A stretch of DNA of 64,000 nt from Firmicutes bacterium UBA5766 (GTDB lineage Bacteria > Bacillota > Desulfotomaculia > Desulfotomaculales > Nap2-2B), in the NCBI GenBank assembly GCA_002418775.1, contig DIEU01000033.1, positions 62,001-126,000 of the forward strand. The letters run 5' to 3'. How positions within the stretch are numbered: the stretch's first letter is position 1; every line of letters begins with the position of its first letter. Made by a program: the position numbers and the translations under genes. Shown here in pieces: positions 26,439 to 34,319 of the stretch. The notes beneath the pieces are model-generated. The model was given only the letters and a program-made list of their open reading frames with translations. It did not search any database and was not told where the DNA came from.

Positions 26439-27083
26439 GTGAATCTAAGTATTCAAAGAGATATCGCTGCCTCTTACCAGTTAATGATTGATGAAGAAGT
26501 AGTTGAGTTTGCCAGGGAAGGTGATATTGGCGCCTTAGAATTTCTAATCAACAAATATAAGAATTTTGTACGTGCAAAAGCACGTTCCTATTTCCTAGTA
26601 GGGGCAGACAGGGAAGATATTATCCAGGAAGGTATGATTGGTCTTTATAAGGCTATTCGCGATTTCAGGACGGACAAACTCTCATCCTTCCGGGCCTTTG
26701 CGGAATTATGTATTACAAGACAGATAATTACCGCCATTAAAACAGCTACAAGACAAAAACATATTCCACTAAATTCTTATGTATCCTTAAATAAACCTGT
26801 CTACGAAGAAGATTCCGACCGCACTTTGTTAGATATCATTTCCAGTTCCAAAGTAGCGGATCCCGAAGAAATGATCATCAGCAGGGAAGAATATTACGAC
26901 ATAGAGGAAAAAATGGGTGAAATACTAAGCTCTTTGGAATGGAAGGTGCTTATGTCCTACCTGGAAGGCAAGTCTTACCAGGAAATCGCAGAGGACTTGA
27001 AACGTCATGTAAAATCAATCGACAACGCCCTGCAGAGGGTTAAGCGAAAGCTGGAAAGATATCTCGAAAAACGTGAAGCTTAG
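26439..27083 (+). CDS. sigH: RNA polymerase sporulation sigma factor SigH
   Basis: Sigma-70 family factor (214 residues) that turns on early sporulation and stationary-phase genes. Region 2 is clear: GALEFLINKYKNFVRAKARSYFLVGADREDIIQEGMIGLYKAIRDF, FRAFAELCITRQIITAIKTATRQKH. Region 4 holds SYQEIAEDLKRHVKSIDNALQRVKRKL. GTG start after GTGGGGGG. Own promoter and terminator. In many relatives secE, nusG and ribosomal protein genes come next; here the trp operon does. Confidence 0.95.
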   Translation: MNLSIQRDIAASYQLMIDEEVVEFAREGDIGALEFLINKYKNFVRAKARSYFLVGADREDIIQEGMIGLYKAIRDFRTDKLSSFRAFAELCITRQIITAIKTATRQKHIPLNSYVSLNKPVYEEDSDRTLLDIISSSKVADPEEMIISREEYYDIEEKMGEILSSLEWKVLMSYLEGKSYQEIAEDLKRHVKSIDNALQRVKRKLERYLEKREA

Positions 27084-27121
27084 AAGGTCTGTCCGGCATA
27101 AAGTTGACAGGCCTTTTTTTT
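27084..27121 (+). terminator. Terminator after sigH
   Basis: AGGTCTGTC (27085-27093) pairs with GACAGGCCT (27106-27114, one G-T pair), followed by eight T residues. Begins immediately after the sigH stop. Confidence 0.9.
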
Positions 27122-27201
27122 AAGTAAAATGTTAAAAGGTGAGCGTTCTTTTCCTGTTTCCTTATGAATACAGATTATCACAGAATGAGAACAAATAACA
27201 A

Positions 27202-27230
27202 TTGACTTTTGTTTATTTCATAATTAGAAT
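27202..27230 (+). promoter_or_regulatory. SigA-type promoter of the trp operon
   Basis: TTGACT at 27202-27207 and TAGAAT at 27225-27230, 17 bases apart. Start expected near 27237, about 15 bases ahead of the first UAG triplet of the putative TRAP site. Confidence 0.8.
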
Positions 27231-27251
27231 ATTAAAAAATAAATAATTATC

Positions 27252-27293
27252 TAGTTTAGCTGAGTTGAGTTAGTTTAGGAGAGTTGAGATGAG
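27252..27293 (+). promoter_or_regulatory. Putative TRAP (MtrB) RNA-binding site in the trp leader
   Basis: Nine (U/G)AG triplets lie at 27252, 27257, 27262, 27267, 27271, 27276, 27281, 27286 and 27291. All spacers are two bases except one single-base spacer between the fourth and fifth. TRAP binds 9-11 such triplets around its ring in Bacillus. The last triplets overlap bases 27288-27300, which can pair with 27317-27330 (13 base pairs, one bulge, two G-U) to form an antiterminator competing with the terminator at 27316-27345. Confidence 0.85.
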
Positions 27294-27315
27294 CATGGTT
27301 GTTATATTTTGCACA

Positions 27316-27349
27316 AAACCGATGTTCGTCTGCAGACATCGGTTTTTTT
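27316..27349 (+). terminator. trp attenuator (intrinsic terminator upstream of trpE)
   Basis: AAACCGATGT (27316-27325) pairs with ACATCGGTTT (27336-27345), with a run of seven T through 27349, 28 bases before the trpE start. The left arm is also the right arm of the predicted antiterminator, so the two are mutually exclusive. Confidence 0.92.
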
Positions 27350-27377
27350 ATTTATGCGCAGGAGGTGAAAAATTATA

Positions 27378-28862
27378 TTGATTGAACCGGGGCTAAATGA
27401 GTATATCCAATTAAGCAGATCCTACAACCTGGTTCCTGTCAGTTGCGAATTCCCCGCTGATACCGAAACACCAATAACATTGTTCAGGAAAACAGCTGGC
27501 GGAAGACCGTCTTTTCTTCTGGAAAGCGTTGAAGGAAAAGAAAAGATTGCCCGCTATTCTTTTATTGGTCTTGATCCTGCAATTCTATACAGCCACCTTG
27601 GTGATCACGGCCAGATCAAGAATGGTTCAGACGATGTTACCAAGGAAGTAACAGGAGATCCCTTCAAAATCCTAAGCAATCTCCTCAGCGCCTATAAAAC
27701 ACCTGTTCAAACAGTGATGCCAAGGTTTTTTGGAGGAGCGGTCGGTTATTTCGGTTATGAAATGTCGCAATGGCTAGAAAGGCTCCCTCATACAGCAAAA
27801 GATGATTTAGGTCTTTGTGATTGCATGTTCATGTTTTGCGGGATAATTCTGATTTTTGACCACCTGCGCCATTCACTGCGAATCGTGGTTAACAACATGA
27901 TGAATGAATCTCCGGAAAAGTCCTATTCCCTGGCCGTGGAAAAAATTGAGCAGTTTTTTAAGAAGTTAAGAGCGCCCGTTACCGGCGATAATGATTTTTT
28001 AACAGCTAGGTCTGAAGAAAAAATAAGCGTATCCGGCATCGAAAGCAATATGAGATATGAAGATTTTCTAAATGGCGTGGTTAAAGCAAAAGAATATATC
28101 AGAAAAGGAGATATCCTTCAGGTCGTGCTTTCGCAGCGTTTCCGCCTTCCCTTTGAAGGCGATCCTTTTCAGACATACCGGCGTTTGCGTTCAATAAATC
28201 CCTCTCCCTACCTTTATTACATTGATTTCGGCAATCTGGTTATAGCCGGTTCCTCGCCGGAAATGCTGGTGCGTGTTGAGGAAGATGAAGTTGAAACCAG
28301 GCCGATTGCAGGAACAAGACCACGCGGCGAAACTCACCTGGAGGATGAACGATTAAGCCTGGATCTCTTAGACGACCCCAAAGAAAAAGCGGAACATATT
28401 ATGCTTGTCGACTTGGGACGAAACGACCTGGGACGTGTCTGCAAACCCGGCACAGTCGAAGTCCCTCATTTTATGGAAGTAGAAAAATACTCACATGTTA
28501 TGCACCTGGTATCCGCTGTCCGCGGTAAACTTTCCCCTGGTCTTACGGCGTTTGACGCATTAAAGTCGTGTTTCCCGGCAGGGACGGTTTCCGGAGCCCC
28601 TAAAGTAAGGGCTATGGAAATTATCGACGAACTTGAACCGTCAAAACGGGGACCTTATGCAGGGGCGGTCGGGTATTTTGGCTATAATGGCAATCTGGAC
28701 TCCGCGATCACGATCAGGACTATTTTATTTCACCAAAATCATGCGTATATCCAGGCGGGAGCAGGAATTGTCGCTGACTCGGAACCTGAAAAAGAGTATC
28801 AGGAAACCGTTAATAAGGCCCAGGCATTATTTCAAACTGTTGCTCTTTCACAAAAAGGATAA
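27378..28862 (+). CDS. trpE: Anthranilate synthase component I
   Basis: Converts chorismate to anthranilate with TrpG supplying ammonia. The N-terminal tryptophan feedback site SFLLESVEGKEKIARYSFIG is intact (LLES at about 49). The chorismate-binding domain has IRKGDILQVVLSQRF, IAGSSPEMLVR, RPIAGTRPRGETHLED, HIMLVDLGRNDLGRVC, CFPAGTVSGAPKVRAMEIIDELE and IQAGAGIVADSEPEKE. 494 residues, TTG start at 27378 with GGAGGTGA. First gene after the attenuator. Confidence 0.96.
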   Translation: MIEPGLNEYIQLSRSYNLVPVSCEFPADTETPITLFRKTAGGRPSFLLESVEGKEKIARYSFIGLDPAILYSHLGDHGQIKNGSDDVTKEVTGDPFKILSNLLSAYKTPVQTVMPRFFGGAVGYFGYEMSQWLERLPHTAKDDLGLCDCMFMFCGIILIFDHLRHSLRIVVNNMMNESPEKSYSLAVEKIEQFFKKLRAPVTGDNDFLTARSEEKISVSGIESNMRYEDFLNGVVKAKEYIRKGDILQVVLSQRFRLPFEGDPFQTYRRLRSINPSPYLYYIDFGNLVIAGSSPEMLVRVEEDEVETRPIAGTRPRGETHLEDERLSLDLLDDPKEKAEHIMLVDLGRNDLGRVCKPGTVEVPHFMEVEKYSHVMHLVSAVRGKLSPGLTAFDALKSCFPAGTVSGAPKVRAMEIIDELEPSKRGPYAGAVGYFGYNGNLDSAITIRTILFHQNHAYIQAGAGIVADSEPEKEYQETVNKAQALFQTVALSQKG

Positions 28863-28892
28863 AAATTCATCAACAAAAGGAGGTGGCTTAAG

Positions 28893-29516
28893 TTGCTGGT
28901 GATGATCGACAACTACGACTCATTTACCTTCAACCTGGTGCAGTATTTCGGACAATTAAAGGTAGAAGTGGGCGTTTGGCGCAACGACCAGATTAGTCTT
29001 CCCCAGCTGGAAGAAATAAACCCGACTCATATCGTCATCTCCCCGGGGCCCGGTTCACCTGATCAAGCAGGAATTTCACTTGATGTAATCAGCAAATTGG
29101 CCGGCCGTATACCCATACTGGGTGTCTGTCTAGGGCACCAAGCCATCGGCCAGGCCTTTGGCGGGCGTGTAGTCAACGCCGGACGCTTGATGCACGGAAA
29201 AACATCTTTGATTTACCACGATGGCGGTGGGATTTACAAAGATATACCGTCACCGTTTCAGGCAACCCGTTATCATTCCTTGATGGTCTCAAGTGAAGAA
29301 CTACCCTCCTGCCTGGCGGTCAGCGCCTGGACTTCGGAAGGTGAAATTATGGGCCTGCGGCATAAGGAACTGCCGGTCGAAGGTGTTCAGTTCCACCCGG
29401 AATCAATTTTAACCGAGTACGGCCTTGATCTGCTGCGCAATTTTATTATCAACAATATCAAAGAAAGAGGAGATAAAGATGTCTCAGGATATTTCAATAA
29501 TCAAGGAAGCAATTGA
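28893..29516 (+). CDS. trpG: Anthranilate synthase component II (glutamine amidotransferase)
   Basis: Class I glutamine amidotransferase of 207 residues: MIDNYDSFTFNLVQYFG, oxyanion PGPGSP, catalytic Cys in GVCLGHQAIGQAFGG (about 81), and His-Glu in QFHPESILTEYG (about 173). It may also serve PabB, as in Bacillus, but no pab genes are here. TTG start at 28893 after AAAGGAGGTGG. Its 3' end overlaps trpD by 38 bases. Confidence 0.95.
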   Translation: MLVMIDNYDSFTFNLVQYFGQLKVEVGVWRNDQISLPQLEEINPTHIVISPGPGSPDQAGISLDVISKLAGRIPILGVCLGHQAIGQAFGGRVVNAGRLMHGKTSLIYHDGGGIYKDIPSPFQATRYHSLMVSSEELPSCLAVSAWTSEGEIMGLRHKELPVEGVQFHPESILTEYGLDLLRNFIINNIKERGDKDVSGYFNNQGSN

Positions 29517-30531
29517 ATACCTTACAGCGGGTAAAGACCTGACGGAATGCCAGTCTGAAAATGTTATGGAAGCTATTATGGAAGGTCAGGCTACCTCCGC
29601 GCAGATAGCGGCGCTTTTGGTCTCGTTGAGATTAAAAGGGGAAACTGTTGAAGAGATTACTGGTTTTGTGAAAGTGATGCGCAAAAAAGCGACCCGCATT
29701 AATACTAAATATCCGGTCGTCGTCGACACCTGCGGGACGGGCGGAGACGGCGCCAACACATTTAATATATCCACCACTGCAGCATTAGTAATAGCCGGAG
29801 CTGGAGTTCCGGTCGCAAAACACGGCAATCGCTCAGTCTCCAGCAAATGCGGTTCGGCTGACCTCCTTGAGGCCTTAAATGTTCGCATTGACCTGGAACC
29901 GGATCAGGTTGAATCCTGTCTCGAAGAAACCGGTATTGCTTTCCTGTTTGCGCCGTTAATGCACTCGGCTATGAAGCACGTCGCGGGACCGCGCCGGGAA
30001 ATCGGAATCCGCACAGTTTTTAATGTATTGGGCCCGTTGACCAATCCGGCCGGGGCAAAAGCGCAGATACTGGGAGTATATAATCGTGAGCTTACGGCAA
30101 AGCTGGGCGGTGTGCTCGCCCGTTTAGGCACTGAGCATTCTTTTATCATCCACGGCGACCAGGGACTTGATGAAATTTCACTTTCCGGACCTGCCTATAT
30201 ATGCGAAATAAAAAATGGAGAGATAAGCGAATATACGGTTGATCCCGAAAAATACGGCCTGCAGAGATCTCCGGTAAAGGAGCTTTTAGGGGGATCTCCA
30301 TCTGAAAACGCTGTGCACACCTTGTCTATTTTAAATGGAGAGCCCGGTCCGCGCAGGGATGCCGTTTTAATTAATGCAGCCTTTGGATTGGTGGCGTCCG
30401 GTTTGGCGAAGGATTTTTCCGAAGGAATTGATCTGGCGGCAGAAAGCATATCAAACGGTTCCGCATTGAAGAAGCTTCAGCACCTGATCAGGTTTACCAA
30501 CTCGGCGAAAGAACAGGTGAGCAGTCAGTGA
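29479..30531 (+). CDS. trpD: Anthranilate phosphoribosyltransferase
   Basis: Adds the phosphoribosyl group of PRPP to anthranilate. The glycine-rich PRPP loop VDTCGTGGDGANTFNISTTAA is at about 82, KHGNRSVSSKCGSADLLEAL follows, and HSAMKHVAGPRREIGIRTVFNVLGPLTNPA is the anthranilate site. 350 residues from the ATG at 29479, preceded by AAAGAGGAG. The start lies inside trpG, so translation is coupled. Confidence 0.96.
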   Translation: MSQDISIIKEAIEYLTAGKDLTECQSENVMEAIMEGQATSAQIAALLVSLRLKGETVEEITGFVKVMRKKATRINTKYPVVVDTCGTGGDGANTFNISTTAALVIAGAGVPVAKHGNRSVSSKCGSADLLEALNVRIDLEPDQVESCLEETGIAFLFAPLMHSAMKHVAGPRREIGIRTVFNVLGPLTNPAGAKAQILGVYNRELTAKLGGVLARLGTEHSFIIHGDQGLDEISLSGPAYICEIKNGEISEYTVDPEKYGLQRSPVKELLGGSPSENAVHTLSILNGEPGPRRDAVLINAAFGLVASGLAKDFSEGIDLAAESISNGSALKKLQHLIRFTNSAKEQVSSQ

Positions 30532-31310
30532 TCTTAGAACAGATCATTTCCCGCAAAAGGCATGATTTAGAAAGACACAAAGAAAATTGCCCTTTATCTT
30601 TACTTACGAGTAATATAGAAGACATGCCGCCATGCAGGTCGTTAAAATCCGCTCTTAGAAAGCAGGACGGAATAGCCATTCTGGCAGAGGTTAAAAAGGC
30701 ATCTCCTTCAAAAGGATTAATCCGGTCCAATTTCAATCCGGAAGAAATTGCTGATGCCTTTACCCGCGGCGGAGCTTCCGCTATTTCCGTAATTACCGAA
30801 GAAAATTTCTTTTATGGAAAACCGGAATATCTTCAGTTGGTGCATTCAAGAACGGAACTGCCAGTTTTGCGCAAGGACTTTATCATTGACCCATATCAGA
30901 TTTATGAAACAAAAAAACTTGGCGGAGACGCACTGCTGCTGATTGTCGCAGCTCTTCAAGAACAAGAACTTGTCTTCTTTCAAAAATTGGCCTCAGAGTT
31001 GAGCCTGGAGTGCTTCGTAGAAGTCCATAACAGGGAAGAACTCCAAATGGCCTTGGATTCAGGCGCTTCTTTAATCGGTATTAACAACCGGAATCTAAAA
31101 ACGTTTGAAGTTGATTTAAATGTTACTTTTAACCTGCGGCGCTATATAACCGATCAATCCACAGTTATAGTCAGCGAAAGCGGAATAAGCGGCAGGCTGC
31201 AGGTTGATGAGTTATACCGCAATAAAATAGACGCAGTCCTGGTCGGTGAAGTTTTAATGCGCAGTGAAAATATTGAAGCAAAAATAAAAGAACTGACGGG
31301 AGTATCTTGA
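30528..31310 (+). CDS. trpC: Indole-3-glycerol phosphate synthase
   Basis: TIM-barrel enzyme closing the indole ring. ILAEVKKASPSKGLIR (catalytic Lys), VITEENFFYGKPEYL, LPVLRKDFIIDPYQIYE, LIGINNRNLKTFEVDL and VSESGIS are the family stretches. 260 residues, GTG start overlapping the trpD stop by four bases. Followed one base later by trpF. Confidence 0.96.
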   Translation: MILEQIISRKRHDLERHKENCPLSLLTSNIEDMPPCRSLKSALRKQDGIAILAEVKKASPSKGLIRSNFNPEEIADAFTRGGASAISVITEENFFYGKPEYLQLVHSRTELPVLRKDFIIDPYQIYETKKLGGDALLLIVAALQEQELVFFQKLASELSLECFVEVHNREELQMALDSGASLIGINNRNLKTFEVDLNVTFNLRRYITDQSTVIVSESGISGRLQVDELYRNKIDAVLVGEVLMRSENIEAKIKELTGVS

Positions 31311-31311
31311 T

Positions 31312-31929
31312 ATGGTCTGGATAAAGATTTGCGGTATGACTGATTTAAAAACCGCCCTTTATTCAGCGGAAGCCGGAGCAGATGCGCTGGGTTTTGTTTT
31401 TGCGCCCAGTATAAGAAGGATTACACCGGAAGCGGCCCGCTTAATTTCTCTGGAACTTCCGCCAAAGGTCTTAAAAGCTGGTGTGTTTGTTAATTCACCA
31501 ATTGGAGAAGTTCTGCAAATAGTAGAGTTTTGCCGCCTGGATATTGCTCAGCTGCATGGCGGGGAATCACAGGAATACTGCCGGCAGGTTAACCGTCACT
31601 GTAAGGTTATCAAGGCCTTCAACGTTCAAAGCCCTTTATTCAGTCTAATAGATGCTTACCCTGTTGACGCCGTTCTAGTTGATACCTTCTTGCCGGGTAA
31701 GGCCGGCGGGACAGGTAAAGTCTTTGACTGGAAAATCCTCGAATCCATAAACAGGACAAAACCTGTGATTCTGGCGGGAGGCTTAAATCATTCCAATGTA
31801 AAGGAAGCTGTCCTGTCCGTGAGGCTGGATGGTGTGGATGTCAGCAGCGGGGTCGAGACAGACAAGAAAAAAGATCCCGTAAAAATTATGCAGTTTATCA
31901 ATTCGGTGAAAGAGGTATCTCATTCATGA
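31312..31929 (+). CDS. trpF: Phosphoribosylanthranilate isomerase
   Basis: TIM-barrel isomerase, 205 residues: KICGMTDLKTALYSAEAGADALGFVF (catalytic Cys at about 6), QLHGGESQEYC, LVDTFLPGKAGGTGKVFDW (catalytic Asp) and ILAGGLNHSNVKEAV. The gene is intact. Its TGA overlaps the ATG of a trpB remnant (ATGA), the normal operon arrangement, which shows the original order was trpF-trpB-trpA. Confidence 0.95.
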   Translation: MVWIKICGMTDLKTALYSAEAGADALGFVFAPSIRRITPEAARLISLELPPKVLKAGVFVNSPIGEVLQIVEFCRLDIAQLHGGESQEYCRQVNRHCKVIKAFNVQSPLFSLIDAYPVDAVLVDTFLPGKAGGTGKVFDWKILESINRTKPVILAGGLNHSNVKEAVLSVRLDGVDVSSGVETDKKKDPVKIMQFINSVKEVSHS

Positions 31930-32100
31930 AAAACCCTGAAACATTGCCGGATGAAAATGGTTATTACGGTTCTTTTCGCAGGAGCAGATGGATTAATAAT
32001 TCCCGATCTGCCTTTTGAGGATTCTAAACACCCTTGTAGAAATTATCGCGGAAGCAAAAGATTCATAAACAATATTGTTCCAAGTAAGTTCTTTAATAAA
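31926..32100 (+). pseudogene. Deletion scar: trpB start fused to an internal piece of trpA
   Basis: From the ATG at 31926 the frame reads [17 protein letters not shown], the normal TrpB N-terminus, then breaks at about 31977. In another frame the next bases encode [16 protein letters not shown], the segment of TrpA around its catalytic loop. A one-base shift then gives [13 protein letters not shown] and a stop at 32066-32068. A further shift gives NNIVPS, like the next TrpA strand. So about 17 codons of trpB and about 40 codons of trpA remain, with roughly 1.5 kb missing (estimated from usual gene lengths) and further frameshifts since. No functional product is expected. Confidence 0.85.
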
Positions 32101-32211
32101 AGACATAAAGATGGCTCCTTCTTAATAAAAAGAGATTGCTTGAGGCAAACAGCTATGCTAATATGTTATAAAGATAGAGAAAAAAGAAGCATAAGAGAAG
32201 AGGTTGGGGTA

Positions 32212-33228
32212 ATGATTGTTGTTATGGATAACGGGGCGAAAGAGGAGCAGATCGACGCTGTTATCAAACGGGTTGAAGATGCCGGATTACAAGCGCATGT
32301 TTCACGCGGTACGGATCAAACATTAATCGGCGTTATAGGAGACAAGCGTAATTATCCCGAAGTCCTTGGTCTGGAGGTAATGCCTGGAGTAGAAAAAATC
32401 GTTCCCATTCTTCAGCCGTTTAAACTGGCCAGCAGGACTTTCAAACAAGAGGATTCCCTGGTAAAGGTAGGAAACCTGGTTATCGGCGGCGATACGTTAC
32501 ATGTAATGGCAGGACCTTGCGCCGTTGAAAGCCGGGAACAGCTTTTTGAAACTGCCCGTCAGGTTAAAGAGGCAGGCGCTACTATTCTGCGCGGCGGCGC
32601 CTTTAAGCCGCGGACCTCGCCATATTCTTTTCAGGGATTGGAGGAGGAAGGGCTCAAGCTGCTCGCTGAGGCCAGGGAAGCCACAGGCCTTAGTATTGTT
32701 ACCGAAGTAATGGATACGCGCGCTGTAGAGGTGGTTAATGAATATACCGACATAATCCAAATCGGCGCCCGTAATATGCAGAACTTTGTTTTATTAAAGG
32801 AAGTGTCTTCTGTTAATAAACCAGTCCTTCTTAAAAGGGGTCTTTCAGCTACTGTAGAAGAATGGCTGATGGCGGCAGAGTATATTATGGCCGGAGGAAA
32901 TCATAACGTAATTATGTGTGAGCGCGGTATACGCAGTTTTGATACTTATACACGCAACACCCTGGATCTCTGTGCTATTCCAGTAATCAAACATTTAAGT
33001 CACCTTCCGGTTATTGCCGATCCCAGCCATGGGATTGGAAAGTGGAGATTTGTACCAGCAATGGCTCGTGCTGCTATAGCTGCAGGAGCGGACGGACTTA
33101 TAATTGAAGTTCATACAAATCCCGAAACAGCCTGGTGTGATGGTCCGCAATCGCTTAACCCGGTAAAATTCGCCGCTATGATGGCTGATTTGCGTAATAT
33201 TGCCAAGGTAATGGGGAAAAATCTTTAA
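32212..33228 (+). CDS. aroF: 3-deoxy-7-phosphoheptulonate synthase (DAHP synthase, type I beta)
   Basis: First step of the shikimate pathway. An N-terminal ferredoxin-like regulatory domain ([21 protein letters not shown] to about 70) precedes the barrel with [85 protein letters not shown] and [11 protein letters not shown]. 338 residues from the ATG at 32212. The open frame runs on upstream through the trpA remnant but that part is not DAHP synthase. Last gene of the trp operon, possibly with its own weak promoter near 32140-32167. Confidence 0.94.
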   Translation: MIVVMDNGAKEEQIDAVIKRVEDAGLQAHVSRGTDQTLIGVIGDKRNYPEVLGLEVMPGVEKIVPILQPFKLASRTFKQEDSLVKVGNLVIGGDTLHVMAGPCAVESREQLFETARQVKEAGATILRGGAFKPRTSPYSFQGLEEEGLKLLAEAREATGLSIVTEVMDTRAVEVVNEYTDIIQIGARNMQNFVLLKEVSSVNKPVLLKRGLSATVEEWLMAAEYIMAGGNHNVIMCERGIRSFDTYTRNTLDLCAIPVIKHLSHLPVIADPSHGIGKWRFVPAMARAAIAAGADGLIIEVHTNPETAWCDGPQSLNPVKFAAMMADLRNIAKVMGKNL

Positions 33229-33272
33229 ACAAAAAAATAGTAGATCAATAAACAGTAGATCAGTAAATTGTT

Positions 33273-33299
33273 AACCGCCGTTTAAAAGGCGGTTTTTTT
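33273..33299 (+). terminator. Terminator of the trp operon
   Basis: AACCGCC (33273-33279) pairs with GGCGGTT (33288-33294), loop GTTTAAAA, then five more T residues. Confidence 0.9.
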
Positions 33300-33376
33300 A
33301 TAAGGAAAGCATATATTAAATTTATTTTAAAACAACGCAGGATAAAAGTGACTTTCAAAGAAAATAAATAATCACA

Positions 33377-33466
33377 CCGGCTTAGCCGGGAATTGCATTT
33401 TATTTTTGTAGTAACAAAAGAGGTTTCTTTTGTATATATTGACGGTACATAAATGCAACTCCTGGC
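33377..33466. other. Nested long hairpin, possible structured RNA or small mobile element
   Basis: GCCGGGAATTGCATTT (33385-33400) pairs with AAATGCAACTCCTGGC (33451-33466) with one mismatch and one G-U in 16. Inside lies a perfect 8-base-pair hairpin (33414-33421 with 33426-33433). A small hairpin CCGGC-TTA-GCCGG (33377-33389) overlaps the left arm and excludes the large one, as in a switch. Sits between the trp terminator and the small zinc-ribbon gene. No known riboswitch consensus recognised. The rest of the 33300-33527 gap is AT-rich and featureless. Confidence 0.6.
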
Positions 33467-33527
33467 AGCAGTGGTAAATAACGGTTAAGAAAAGGGGATG
33501 ATTTAAACGGATGAATCCGCCAAAGGG

Positions 33528-33725
33528 TTGAATTTTGAATATGTAGGGAAAACAAAGGTCATCCCTTTTATACTTTGTTATGGTTGTTCCCTACCTATTT
33601 ATAAAGAAAACTCACATTGTTTTATAGGAGGAGACTCACCAACTTACCGTTTCTACTGCACCACATGCATGAAACTGTTTTACGGCGAAAATGATCCTGT
33701 TAAAGAAAAAGAAACACAAAAATAG
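33528..33725 (+). CDS. Small CxxC...CxxC protein, hypothetical
   Basis: 65 residues with LCYGCS near residue 20 and CTTCM near 46, a spacing that fits a one-zinc ribbon. Basic C-terminal tail KEKETQK. The TTG start at 33528 lacks a well-spaced ribosome site. The best Shine-Dalgarno (AAGGGGATG, about 33494-33502) serves an ATG at 33511 in another frame that ends after six codons at the start of this frame, so reinitiation from a tiny leader is conceivable. Family not recognised. Confidence 0.5.
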   Translation: MNFEYVGKTKVIPFILCYGCSLPIYKENSHCFIGGDSPTYRFYCTTCMKLFYGENDPVKEKETQK

Positions 33726-33732
33726 CGCCGTA

Positions 33733-33765
33733 AAACAAGGGGACGAGGATAGTTTTCTATCTTGG
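33733..33765. repeat. Degenerate copy of the GGGGACG hairpin repeat
   Basis: ACAAGGGGACGAGGATAG followed by TTTTCTATCTTGG: the left half keeps the AAGGGGACG core, while the right half forms its own small stem (GATAG/CTATC). Lies just upstream of the amidase gene. Confidence 0.5.
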
Positions 33766-33782
33766 GGGAAGTGGATTAATTA

Positions 33783-34211
33783 ATGTCTGTTCAAGGATTA
33801 ACTGTTGTTCTTGACCCTGGACACGGTGGTTATGACCAGGGCGCGATGGGTCCAAATGGCGCAAATGAATCCCAGGTAGCTTTGTCTATAGCTAAAAAGA
33901 CACAGTTATATCTGTCTTCCACAGTGGATGTTTACCTTACGCGTACGGAAGATAAAGCCCTTACTAACCCACAGGAAGAAGCCTTATTAAAAACTGACGA
34001 TTTTCAGGAAAGGGCGGCATGGGCGAGAAGCGGAATTGCCTCTTTCATAGGTGTTAATCTTCACTTTTTGCCTGATTTAGATTATTCATACCAGGAAACT
34101 CCTCTTGTAAAACTGATCAGAAAAGCAAACCTCACCGAACATTTTGAAAAGAATAAACCAGTCACAGTGGAGATGCTTGCTGATATACTTGATAAACTGG
34201 GTATTCTATAA
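33783..34211 (+). CDS. Short N-acetylmuramoyl-L-alanine amidase-like protein (Amidase_3)
   Basis: Begins with VVLDPGHGGYDQGAMGPNGANESQVALSIAKKTQLYL, which carries the first zinc His and the Glu, and continues to FIGVNLHF, in the position of the second zinc His (usually SIHAN). Then the domain stops: the C-terminal third with the catalytic Glu is replaced by 45 unrelated residues. 142 residues against about 175 for a full domain, no signal peptide. Probably inactive or a divergent binding protein. GGGGGAAG precedes the ATG. Confidence 0.65.
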   Translation: MSVQGLTVVLDPGHGGYDQGAMGPNGANESQVALSIAKKTQLYLSSTVDVYLTRTEDKALTNPQEEALLKTDDFQERAAWARSGIASFIGVNLHFLPDLDYSYQETPLVKLIRKANLTEHFEKNKPVTVEMLADILDKLGIL

Positions 34212-34319
34212 AGAGTTCGGATTATGAAAATCTTATTTCCAGATAGAATAGTCTGCCTTTAATATATATGTCCATGAAAAGGAGATGAGCAAATCATTCT
34301 ACAAAAGAAGATACAAGAT

